Origin: a virus
DNA length: 32,752 nt
Reading direction: 5' to 3' (one strand)
IMG/VR virus record: IMGVR_UViG_3300025889_000520
Coordinates: 1 to 32,752 of that record
Shown piece after piece: positions 8,491-14,306 of this stretch; within the stretch, counting starts at the first letter, position 1; every line of letters begins with the position of its first letter. The notes under the pieces are model-generated. The model saw nothing but the letters and a program-made list of their open reading frames with translations, was not told the DNA's origin and made no database searches. The position numbers and the translations under genes were made by a program.

Positions 8491-8740
8491 CTCCTACCGT
8501 TTCGGCACTTACATCGAGCTCTGAGGACAGCTCACCCGTGAACCAGACTCGGGGTAGCCCTGTCACTTCTGCGATTCCCATTATTTCGATCCACCTAGCC
8601 TGGCGTTCACCCTTTTCGATTCGAGCAAGCGTCGGTTGCGATACCTGAATCTTTTCTGCAAGTTCGTCCTGTGACAAACCCGCATACGCTCTGGCAGCGC
8701 GAACCCTTTTTCCTAACTCTTCTGAACTCATTCCGACCAT
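8453..8740 (-). CDS. XRE-family repressor (cI-like)
   Basis: A 95-residue DNA-binding protein. Residues about 8-62 form an XRE helix-turn-helix (GKRVRAARAYAGLSQDELAEKIQVSQPTLARIEKGER). A short C-terminal tail follows, with no LexA-like protease domain. AGAGAGGG lies about 7 nt before ATG 8740; a second ATG three codons in is possible. It is the only leftward gene between two rightward units and faces the early genes across a 140-nt control region, the usual place for a lysogeny repressor. Without a peptidase domain, induction would need another route. Confidence 0.85.
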   Translation of the reverse strand: MVGMSSEELGKRVRAARAYAGLSQDELAEKIQVSQPTLARIEKGERQARWIEIMGIAEVTGLPRVWFTGELSSELDVSAETVGEIKKPPNAQEGG

Positions 8741-8764
8741 TCTTACACCCTCTCTCTTGGTAGG

Positions 8765-8800
8765 AGCGGGGTTCTGATGATTCTGAAGAACCCGCTTTTT
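8765..8800. promoter_or_regulatory. Hairpin in the repressor upstream region
   Basis: AGCGGG-G-TTCT (8765-8775, one bulged G) pairs with AGAACCCGCT (8787-8796) and runs into TTTTT on the + strand. It contains a tandem TTCTGATGATTCTGA. It could be a rightward terminator of antisense transcripts, an attenuator in the repressor leader, or a palindromic operator. GGTTCTGA recurs near 8873, which favours a protein-binding site. Confidence 0.45.
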
Positions 8801-8854
8801 GCGGCTACCAAATTGGGGGCAACTTAGGCGGGTGCGACTTTTCCGCCGAAGAAC

Positions 8855-8894
8855 TTGATAGTTTTTTTTCTTGGTTCTGAATGAAGACTATCAA
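8855..8894. promoter_or_regulatory. Inverted TTGATAGT repeat, candidate operator/promoter
   Basis: TTGATAGT (8855-8862) and its exact reverse complement ACTATCAA (8887-8894) are separated by 24 nt, including a run of eight T. Each copy contains TTGATA, a plausible -35 hexamer on opposite strands. The right copy lies just inside the 8881 reading frame. This is the expected place for repressor binding that controls the early operon and the repressor itself. No convincing -10 was found. Confidence 0.45.
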
Positions 8895-8997
8895 CTATTG
8901 CCTGATACTCCTAGCCCCCGCTTTCGGACTGATTGCTGCGGGCCTGCGTGATTGGGCGAAGGGAGCAGCAAGCAAATGGCACCAGAAGAAACAGTAG
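8881..8997 (+). CDS. Putative 38-aa membrane peptide
   Basis: The frame ATG 8881 to TAG encodes a hydrophobic helix (INYCLILLAPAFGLIAAGL) followed by a basic tail (RDWAKGAASKWHQKKQ), a single-pass topology. There is no clear ribosome binding site, and the start lies within the candidate operator. It overlaps the next gene's start by 22 nt. It may be the first early gene or chance. Confidence 0.4.
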   Translation: MKTINYCLILLAPAFGLIAAGLRDWAKGAASKWHQKKQ

Positions 8998-9173
8998 CAA
9001 CCGCTACCAACAATGCGGCGGTAGATGCGTTGTTTGATGAAGTGACGCAACTTCGCCGTGACCTGAACGAACTCCAGGGGCAGGTGACGAAGATCGCCAA
9101 GCTCTCCACCCAACTCGCAGGGATTGTCGAGAAGGTGGAACTCGTAGTGAGAAGGGGGCGGGCCAATGGCTAA
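8976..9173 (+). CDS. Small coiled-coil protein
   Basis: A 65-residue protein from ATG 8976, with GGGAG about 10 nt upstream. Almost the whole length is a heptad-like helix (VDALFDEVTQLRRDLNELQGQVTKIAKLSTQLAGIVEKVELV) with a basic end. It overlaps the SSB-like gene by 8 nt, so it belongs to the early replication operon. The function is not recognised. Confidence 0.6.
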   Translation: MAPEETVATATNNAAVDALFDEVTQLRRDLNELQGQVTKIAKLSTQLAGIVEKVELVVRRGRANG

Positions 9174-9690
9174 CTTCCAAGTCACTTGGGTAGGAGACAA
9201 GGTTCGTGAATACACGACGAAGAGCGGTCAGTCCTACAAGTCCTGCCGCATCGCGGTTCGTGACGAGAACGGCAACCGCATTACCAAGCTCGAACTCTCA
9301 CGCCCCGCTGACCGGGAACTCCCGGCGGTGGGCGACGAGATCAGCGGGGGTATAAAGCCCCACGCAAAGTTTGACGATCTTTCAGTCTTTACGGAGGGGG
9401 CGACAGGAGAAGCGTCCACCACCGTAGGCGGCGGGGGTTCTCTCTCTGCCCCCGCCGATACTTCAAGGGATAGGAGCATTGAGCGCCAGGTCGCTGCGAA
9501 GACCGCTGGGGTGGTGGTTTCCGCGATGGTTGGTGCTGGCTTGCTGGATTCCCCAATCGCGGTTCAGGCCGAGATCAAGTCAATGACCGAAACGGTGGTT
9601 GATGCGATCCGGGGGCGAAACGACGCGGAGGGCAAGCCCAAAGAAAAGGCGGAAGGGGGAACCGACCTTGACTCGGATATTCCCTTCTAG
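9166..9690 (+). CDS. SSB-like single-stranded-DNA-binding protein
   Basis: A 174-residue protein. Residues 1-75 read as a small beta-rich domain (FQVTWVGDKVREYTTKSGQSYKSCRIAVRDENG), consistent with an OB fold. A Gly/Ser linker and a helical segment (RSIERQVAAKTAGVVVSAMV) follow. The end is acidic and closes in DLDSDIPF, matching the SSB C-terminal tip that recruits replication and repair partners. I infer it coats single-stranded DNA during replication or recombination with the nuclease encoded at 9957. The fold itself is not proven from sequence. Confidence 0.72.
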   Translation: MANFQVTWVGDKVREYTTKSGQSYKSCRIAVRDENGNRITKLELSRPADRELPAVGDEISGGIKPHAKFDDLSVFTEGATGEASTTVGGGGSLSAPADTSRDRSIERQVAAKTAGVVVSAMVGAGLLDSPIAVQAEIKSMTETVVDAIRGRNDAEGKPKEKAEGGTDLDSDIPF

Positions 9691-9775
9691 TCGTCTGAAC
9701 CCGCAAGAGCGAGAAGTAATGCAGGCCCTTCACGCTGAGTTCGTATTCGGCGGATCGGGGAGGTGGGAGCGATGA
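9668..9775 (+). CDS. Possible 35-aa peptide bridging two genes (TTG start)
   Basis: TTG 9668 follows GGGGGA at 7 nt and opens a frame overlapping the end of the SSB-like gene. It ends in TGA with a 4-nt ATGA overlap onto the next start. The product includes a plausible amphipathic helix (LNPQEREVMQALHAEFVF). The overlap style is the one used throughout this genome, which is the main argument that it is translated. Confidence 0.4.
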   Translation: MTRIFPSSRLNPQEREVMQALHAEFVFGGSGRWER

Positions 9776-9957
9776 AGGCCGCCCACCACTTGAACGAGCG
9801 TGAGATGCGTGGGAAGTGTCTCTGTTGGGATTGCGTTCGTGCTGAAGGCATAACCCCTCCCCTCTCTATGCGCGGCAAGTCCCGTATCTACCCGACCGGC
9901 GAGGTGCCGAAGGGCGTTGGCTTTGACTTCGCCCCGCGCAAGAAGGTAGGTGCCTAA
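9772..9957 (+). CDS. Small protein with a CxCWDC motif
   Basis: A 61-residue basic protein from ATG 9772, with GGGGAGG upstream; a GTG at 9763 is an alternative. It has one Cys cluster (GKCLCWDCVRAEG), half of a zinc site, and ends FDFAPRKKVGA. The function is not recognised. It overlaps the next gene by TAATG, inside the early operon. Confidence 0.6.
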   Translation: MKAAHHLNEREMRGKCLCWDCVRAEGITPPLSMRGKSRIYPTGEVPKGVGFDFAPRKKVGA

Positions 9958-10835
9958 TGGGATACGACCGAATGGAAGGACCGTTCGAGGTCTGGAAGAT
10001 GCCCGCAGGCTACGAGGTGTTCTATCGCCCTGATCCCGACCACACCTATTGGGCGGAAGCCGAGGAGGTAAAGACGGGGTGGAAGGGTAAGGGCCGCGTG
10101 ATCGGCGTTAGCAGCGCCGCTAAGGTGGCTTCCCTTTCCGCTGACGGGCTGATGGATTGGGCCTCTCAGCAAACGCTTGACGGCTGCGCCGAGTTGGTAT
10201 GGAAGAGCATTGAGGAATCTGACGGTCCCGTAGGCGACTCGATCCTCTGGCTATCCAATGGCAACGATGCGTGGCAGACCCTTCGGGCTAACGAGATGAC
10301 GTGGCGACACCGCCGCCAGGCTCGCGCCGATCAGGGTTCTATCGCTCATAACATTCTGGAGCGGGCGCTGACGCAGGGTATTGACACCGCCAAGAAAGCG
10401 GCTCGGCCCCTAAAGGGTGACGCTGCGGGGTTCGCTCAGGCTGCGATCAAGTTCGTAGATGAACGCAAGCCCGAGACTTGCCAAGTAGAGCAAGTCGTCT
10501 ATTCCAAGAAACACAACCTCGCGGGCAGGTTCGATGCGAGGGTTCGTATGGGTGGTGCCTATTGGCTACTCGATGCGAAGACCTCTAAGCGGTCAAGCGT
10601 TCAGCGGTCAGAAGCCTTCTCTTATCAGTTGGCCGCTTACGAGATGTGCCTTGCGGAGTGCGCTCCCGATTGGGAGGTCACTCGCACCGCGATCCTGCGT
10701 CTAGATAAGGACGGCACCTACGAGCTTCACCCCGGCTGCGCGACGGTCGAGGATTTCTTGGCCGGACTTGACCACTTGAAGAATGTGAAGGCGGTTGCTT
10801 CCAAGCTGCGCCGTGTGGCAAGGGAGGCAGCGTGA
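9957..10835 (+). CDS. RecB/Cas4-like PD-(D/E)XK exonuclease
   Basis: A 292-residue nuclease. The motifs appear in family order: GSIAHNILERAL (motif I His), a glutamate-containing VEQVVYSKKHNLAGRFDARV (GxxD), WLLDAKTSK (DxK) and FSYQLAAYEMC (QxxxY). This is the RecB/AddB/Cas4 nuclease core used by phages for DNA-end resection in recombination. The N-terminal 110 residues are less conserved. It lies three genes after the SSB-like protein in a chain of overlapping frames, so a recombination or replication module is likely. No annealing protein of the RecT type was found here. Confidence 0.85.
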   Translation: MGYDRMEGPFEVWKMPAGYEVFYRPDPDHTYWAEAEEVKTGWKGKGRVIGVSSAAKVASLSADGLMDWASQQTLDGCAELVWKSIEESDGPVGDSILWLSNGNDAWQTLRANEMTWRHRRQARADQGSIAHNILERALTQGIDTAKKAARPLKGDAAGFAQAAIKFVDERKPETCQVEQVVYSKKHNLAGRFDARVRMGGAYWLLDAKTSKRSSVQRSEAFSYQLAAYEMCLAECAPDWEVTRTAILRLDKDGTYELHPGCATVEDFLAGLDHLKNVKAVASKLRRVAREAA

Positions 10836-11059
10836 GCGAAGCACTACGCGAAGTGACACGGTATCAGGCGCTCAAAGAAGTGTGCGAGATTCTTACGGGC
10901 GCTTGGGTGCAGGTTCATAAGGCGAGCCAGCGGGCCGATGCCTGCGGCAACCGCGATCTAGCGGCTGAGGCTCGACACGCCTCTGAAGCAACACGGCGGG
11001 CTATGCAGAAGGCCAAGCTCGAAAGGGCGAGGTGGGAAAGGACGCTGGAAGATGAATGA
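10832..11059 (+). CDS. Small helical protein of unknown function
   Basis: A 75-residue protein from GTG 10832 in a GTGA overlap with the nuclease. It is all helical and charged (ALKEVCEILTGAWVQVHKASQRADACG, then RRAMQKAKLERARWERTL). I do not recognise it. Its fixed position behind the exonuclease suggests an accessory role. Confidence 0.6.
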   Translation: MSEALREVTRYQALKEVCEILTGAWVQVHKASQRADACGNRDLAAEARHASEATRRAMQKAKLERARWERTLEDE

Positions 11060-11423
11060 CGCTCCCCACCTAGATACCGCCCGCGCTTGCGCGGCTGAAC
11101 TTGCCCGACTTCACGAACGCTTGGCCTACCTGCCGGCGAAGTGGGCGAAGAAGAGTTCCGAGCTTCACGTCCTAGAACAGAAACTTGAAGCGGCAGAAGC
11201 CGTTGCCTTCTTGGAGGCAGACGGCGGAACCGCTACCGAACGCAAGGCCCAGGCGGTCAAGGCGCTGCAAGACAACCCCGACACTAAGACCCTTGCCGAA
11301 GATGTAGCCCGGCTGCGCGGGGAGGTCGAAGGGTTGCGCCGTGTCTTCTCGATCTACGACCGCCAAAGCTCGATCACGCAAAGCCTTCTCTCCTATCACA
11401 AGGAAGAAGGGCGTTACGAATGA
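11052..11423 (+). CDS. Coiled-coil early protein
   Basis: A 123-residue protein with two long charged helices (about 5-60 and 85-115) and the loop GGTATERKAQAVKALQDNP. Similar coiled-coil proteins occur beside RecB-like nucleases in other actinophages as I recall, without known function. It overlaps both neighbours (8 nt and ATGA). Confidence 0.6.
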   Translation: MNDAPHLDTARACAAELARLHERLAYLPAKWAKKSSELHVLEQKLEAAEAVAFLEADGGTATERKAQAVKALQDNPDTKTLAEDVARLRGEVEGLRRVFSIYDRQSSITQSLLSYHKEEGRYE

Positions 11424-11542
11424 CAACCCGACTAGAGACAGTCGGCGGAAAGGCCCACAACCTGACGGCCCGTAGTGGCGACAGGACGGTTGCGGCACCT
11501 ACCACCACGTTCTCTAGCCGCAAAAAGAAAGGGGAAGGATAG
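11420..11542 (+). CDS. Small 40-aa basic protein
   Basis: ATG 11420 overlaps the previous stop as ATGA. The 40 residues are Thr/Lys/Arg-rich, ending SSRKKKGEG, with no known motif. Coupled overlap and an uninterrupted chain of genes support translation. The next GTG start is 4 nt past the stop. Confidence 0.5.
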   Translation: MTTRLETVGGKAHNLTARSGDRTVAAPTTTFSSRKKKGEG

Positions 11543-11546
11543 AAAG

Positions 11547-12119
11547 GTGAAGACGATAACCGAAGCATCTGATAAGGGACAAAGTAGTTCCGAGGGTATT
11601 CCCTACGCTTCCGAGGGAAACCCTCCGAATAGTGGGGTTAGCGAAGGAGAAAATATTCTTTCTCAAACCCCGCTAACCCCGAGGGAAAACCCCGAGGGTG
11701 ATCCTGATACCCGGTTGGTGTTGTTGCTCCGTCGCTCCCTGGAGAAGCGTAAGGCGATGTTTACCTACGACGAGGCCCTATGGCACGAAGCCGTATGGGA
11801 GCTGCTGGACGATGGCTACTCGCGCCCGGAGATCGAAGCCCTCATTGGCTTCTCGCAAGACGACGAGTTCTGGAGGGGCCAGGTCAATGACTTTCCCCGC
11901 CTTGCCAAGTTCGCAGACAAGATGATTGACCGAGCAAGGCGTTGGCACAATGCCTCTCTACCCGGTGATACTTCGGGTGTCTATCCGGGTCGCTCCCCGT
12001 CGCAGCGCAGCGTCGAGGATTGGTTCGCTATCTACCGAAACATTCTCGACCGCGAAGAGTGGAGCGACGAGGAACTTCGAGGACTCGCGCAGGAGTGCTA
12101 CGACGAGGCGCAACAATGA
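11547..12119 (+). CDS. Replisome-organiser-like replication protein
   Basis: A 190-residue protein from GTG 11547, just after GGGGAAGGATAGAAAG. Residues 1-55 are low complexity (repeated SEG/PEG). The C-terminal half includes LIGFSQDDEFWRGQVNDFPRLAKFADKMID, which resembles the (D)DFWRGN...L..KWD motif at the end of phage replisome organisers and O-like initiators. The usual N-terminal winged helix is absent, so this may be a shortened form. The low-complexity coding segment carries four CCGAGGG repeats and an inverted repeat, like an origin embedded in an initiator gene. Confidence 0.62.
   Translation: MKTITEASDKGQSSSEGIPYASEGNPPNSGVSEGENILSQTPLTPRENPEGDPDTRLVLLLRRSLEKRKAMFTYDEALWHEAVWELLDDGYSRPEIEALIGFSQDDEFWRGQVNDFPRLAKFADKMIDRARRWHNASLPGDTSGVYPGRSPSQRSVEDWFAIYRNILDREEWSDEELRGLAQECYDEAQQ
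11590..11698. other. Candidate replication origin (iterons around an AT-rich palindrome)
   Basis: CCGAGGG occurs four times in the same orientation (11590, 11611, 11679, 11692), two on each side of a perfect 10-bp inverted repeat, GGGGTTAGCG (11634-11643) and CGCTAACCCC (11671-11680). Between its arms lies an AT-rich stretch that itself contains GAGAAA-ATATTC-TTTCTC (11647-11664). The arrangement parallels lambda ori inside the O gene. Low-complexity coding for Glu-Gly repeats is the alternative explanation. Confidence 0.5.
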
Positions 12120-12526
12120 GCCGGGCGCAGCATTGGGAGGCGCTAGATCGGGCTAACGAGGTGCGTTACGCGCAAGCGGAACTACGCCGCGAGATAGCGG
12201 AGATCAAGCCAATGAGCGCCGGGTGCTACGCACTTGCCGACTCGTTGGAGTTGTCTGATCCGACCGCCCCCGGCTACGCCGACTACCTGCGGAATGTGAC
12301 CTGCCTTCGCTACCTGAAGTGGGGTCACGGGATCGGAGTTCAGCGGGCGAACGCAATCCTGCGGGACGCAATCGTGGGACCGCACCGCACCCTGAGCAGC
12401 CTTACTGATCGGGAGCGGAAGTCACTTGCCCGCGCCCTACACGACGCGGCGGAACTGACCCCGCCCAAGAAGAAAGACAGTCTCACTTGGGCCGAAGGCG
12501 TGGTGGAAGAAGTCTCCAATGCCTGA
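12116..12526 (+). CDS. mIHF-like DNA-binding protein
   Basis: A 136-residue protein from ATG 12116 (ATGA overlap). The second half, LKWGHGIGVQRANAILRDAIVGPHRTLSSLTDRERKSLARAL, follows the helix-hairpin and R..L..R.R..L pattern of the actinobacterial integration host factor (mIHF). That protein bends DNA in site-specific integration. The N-terminal half is a helical extension of unclear role. A phage-encoded mIHF-like protein fits with the integrase and attP about 2-3 kb downstream, or it could serve replication. Confidence 0.55.
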   Translation: MSRAQHWEALDRANEVRYAQAELRREIAEIKPMSAGCYALADSLELSDPTAPGYADYLRNVTCLRYLKWGHGIGVQRANAILRDAIVGPHRTLSSLTDRERKSLARALHDAAELTPPKKKDSLTWAEGVVEEVSNA

Positions 12527-12809
12527 TTGCTGGCTTGCCAAGTTCTCGAAGGCTGAGTGCGAGGGGCGTATGGATCGGTGTCACCTGATACCGAAACAGC
12601 GCCTCCGTATTCGCCACGTCGAAGACGTATGGGAGCGGGCTACTTGGGTATGGGGCTGCCGCCGCCACCATACCCTCTTCGATCACAAGTTCCTACACCT
12701 GAAGCGTGAGGACTTGCCAGAAGAAACCGAACTGTGGGCGCAGGCGAATCGCTTCGAGTGGTCCCTTACTAGGGACTACGGCCCGCTGCCGGAGAGGGAA
12801 GAGGCGTGA
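12519..12809 (+). CDS. Small HNH-like nuclease
   Basis: A 96-residue protein. CEGRMDRCHLIPKQRLR, then WGCRRHHTLFDHKFLHL, reads as a compact HNH core: a Cys pair, His26-type general base context, and RHHTLFDHK as the last helix. Typical HNH proteins have a second Cys pair; only a single later Cys is seen, so metal binding is uncertain. It overlaps both neighbours by 4-8 nt in the early operon. Confidence 0.6.
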   Translation: MPDCWLAKFSKAECEGRMDRCHLIPKQRLRIRHVEDVWERATWVWGCRRHHTLFDHKFLHLKREDLPEETELWAQANRFEWSLTRDYGPLPEREEA

Positions 12810-13048
12810 AGGACGAAGACCCTATCCGTTGCCGCGCCAAGTTCGACGACTCCTGCCACGACGAAGAGGATTGTCTGAGCTTTGACAACCCGAACCTTGA
12901 CCCCTGGCGGTATGACCGAACCTACGATGCCGAGAGCGACACAATCGTTTGCGACCATTGCTTTCTCCAGCTCCCCAATAACGGGCGGTTCGATGACCTA
13001 GAAGAACTCGCTCGGCTAATGGTCGAGGTAGTAAGGGAGCCGGCGTGA
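12806..13048 (+). CDS. Small acidic Cys-containing protein
   Basis: An 80-residue protein from GTG 12806 (GTGA overlap). It is strongly acidic with cysteines at RCRAKFDDSCHDEEDC and CDHC, possibly a small zinc-binding fold. The family is not recognised. It overlaps the methyltransferase start by GTGA. Confidence 0.55.
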   Translation: MKDEDPIRCRAKFDDSCHDEEDCLSFDNPNLDPWRYDRTYDAESDTIVCDHCFLQLPNNGRFDDLEELARLMVEVVREPA

Positions 13049-14049
13049 ATGTTGGATCGCTCTTCACAGGAGTCGGAGGGTTTGATCTTGGGCTCGAACG
13101 AGCCGGACACACAATCGCCTTCCAATGCGAAGCCGATGCCAAGTGCCGCGAAGTCCTCCGAAGGCATTGGCCCGAAGTCCCGATCTACGAAGACGTTGTT
13201 ACTTGCAACCCGACCGAACCCACCGACTTACTTTGCGGAGGATTCCCCTGCCAAGACCTCTCAGTTGCCGGAAAGCGAGCCGGACTCGCAGGCGAACGAT
13301 CAGGACTCTTCTTCGAGGCAGCCCGAATCGCTGACGCTTTTCTCGGGGACGGAGGCTGGCTTCTCATTGAGAATGTTCCCGGATTACTTTCCTCACAAGG
13401 CGGAAGAGATTTCGGAATCGTTCTCTCGACGCTTCGGGAACTCGGGTTTTTGGACGGAGCCTGGAGAGTGCTGGACAGTAGATACTTCGGAGTGCCGCAG
13501 CGACGGCGGCGTGTCTTCGTCCTTGCCAGACGTGCTAGAGGCAGACGTGCCGCCGAGGTTCTACTTGAGCCAGAGAGCGGCGGCGGGGATTTTGAGGCGA
13601 GCAGAGCGAAGGGGAAAGGCGCTGCCCGAACATTTGGAGTCGGCGTTGCAGGAACTCTCGGAGCAAGCGGCCATACAGGAAGAAGCCGACCCGACGACCT
13701 CGACGGGCACGGGGCGTTCGTCGCTCCCGCCGTCACCTCCAAGTGGAGAAAGGGAAGCGGAGGGCCAGCAGGAGATGAGTGCCAGAACCTTGTCTCAGGA
13801 CCACTCACCCGCCGATACGGAAAAGGGATCAACACCACCCTTGACGACGGAGCAATCATCTGTTCGTCGCCTGACCCCGACCGAGTGCGAGAGGCTGCAA
13901 GGGTTCCCAGACGGGTGGACGGTGATCTGATGTGCGCCATTGACCCCAAGCCCGATGGCCCACGCTACGCGCAGATGGGAAACGCCGTGACGGTTCAGGT
14001 TGCTGAGTGGATCGGCCACCGCCTTACTAAGTTCGGGGGCGATGAATGA
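13045..14049 (+). CDS. C5-cytosine DNA methyltransferase (Dcm type), motif IX out of frame
   Basis: A 334-residue enzyme from GTG 13045 (GTGA overlap). Motif I SLFTGVGGFDLGLERAG (5-21) binds SAM, motif IV is GGFPCQDLS with catalytic C69, motif VI ENVPG (109-113), motif VIII PQRRRRVFV (151-159) and motif X QMGNAVTVQVAEWIG (310-324). The expected motif IX (RRLTP..CERLQGFPDGW) is missing from this frame: residues about 272-297 read as an unrelated Arg-rich string. Motif IX is instead encoded perfectly in the +1 frame at the same position. The enzyme would protect phage DNA from host restriction, if still active. Confidence 0.85.
   Translation: MNVGSLFTGVGGFDLGLERAGHTIAFQCEADAKCREVLRRHWPEVPIYEDVVTCNPTEPTDLLCGGFPCQDLSVAGKRAGLAGERSGLFFEAARIADAFLGDGGWLLIENVPGLLSSQGGRDFGIVLSTLRELGFLDGAWRVLDSRYFGVPQRRRRVFVLARRARGRRAAEVLLEPESGGGDFEASRAKGKGAARTFGVGVAGTLGASGHTGRSRPDDLDGHGAFVAPAVTSKWRKGSGGPAGDECQNLVSGPLTRRYGKGINTTLDDGAIICSSPDPDRVREAARVPRRVDGDLMCAIDPKPDGPRYAQMGNAVTVQVAEWIGHRLTKFGGDE
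13049..13930 (+). CDS. Overlapping +1-frame protein inside the methyltransferase gene
   Basis: An uninterrupted 293-codon frame wholly inside the methyltransferase gene. Residues about 105-205 read like a folded, phage-conserved domain (SFSRRFGNSGFW, PGECWTVDTSECRS, SLPDVLEADVPPRFYLSQRA, then AAGILRRAERRGKALPEHL). From memory, stretches of this kind occur in proteins annotated near methylases in actinophages. Residues 271-292 are a textbook Dcm motif IX (VRRLTPTECERLQGFPDGW). It ends in TGA overlapping an in-frame-0 ATG (TGATG, 13928-13932). No ribosome binding site of its own is obvious. It could be an overprinted gene or reached by frameshifting. Confidence 0.5.
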   Translation: MLDRSSQESEGLILGSNEPDTQSPSNAKPMPSAAKSSEGIGPKSRSTKTLLLATRPNPPTYFAEDSPAKTSQLPESEPDSQANDQDSSSRQPESLTLFSGTEAGFSLRMFPDYFPHKAEEISESFSRRFGNSGFWTEPGECWTVDTSECRSDGGVSSSLPDVLEADVPPRFYLSQRAAAGILRRAERRGKALPEHLESALQELSEQAAIQEEADPTTSTGTGRSSLPPSPPSGEREAEGQQEMSARTLSQDHSPADTEKGSTPPLTTEQSSVRRLTPTECERLQGFPDGWTVI

Positions 14050-14306
14050 AGCGCCCGTTCGTCACCGCGCAGGAGGCATCTGAATACCTACGCATAGGTA
14101 GGTCCACGATCTATCGAGCGATAGAAACAGGAGAGCTTCCTGCCTACAAGATAGGTCACTATCGGATTAGATGGAGTGATCTGGAGACTTGGCTAGAAAC
14201 CTACAAAGTAAAGAAAGCACCCACGAAAAGACGGCGCACTAGCCAACCTGACTCCCCGGTTATAGACTTCTCGGACTTACTACCAACGAAGGGGGAAGTT
14301 CGATGA
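14046..14306 (+). CDS. Excisionase-like HTH_17 DNA-binding protein
   Basis: An 86-residue protein from ATG 14046 (ATGA overlap). Residues 5-55 (VTAQEASEYLRIGRSTIYRAIETGELPAYKIGHYRIRWSDLETWL) are the winged helix-turn-helix of the excisionase/MerR-like group, with the helix, wing and W-x-x-S-D-L-E-x-W signature. It overlaps the integrase start, so it is the natural candidate for the recombination directionality factor. A transcription regulator of the integrase is the alternative. Confidence 0.8.
   Translation: MKRPFVTAQEASEYLRIGRSTIYRAIETGELPAYKIGHYRIRWSDLETWLETYKVKKAPTKRRRTSQPDSPVIDFSDLLPTKGEVR

Noticed and set aside
13185-13949. A 254-codon minus-strand frame in the methyltransferase gene
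   Set aside because: The product is Ser/Pro/Arg-rich with no domain-like stretch; it mirrors the codon pattern of the plus-strand genes.
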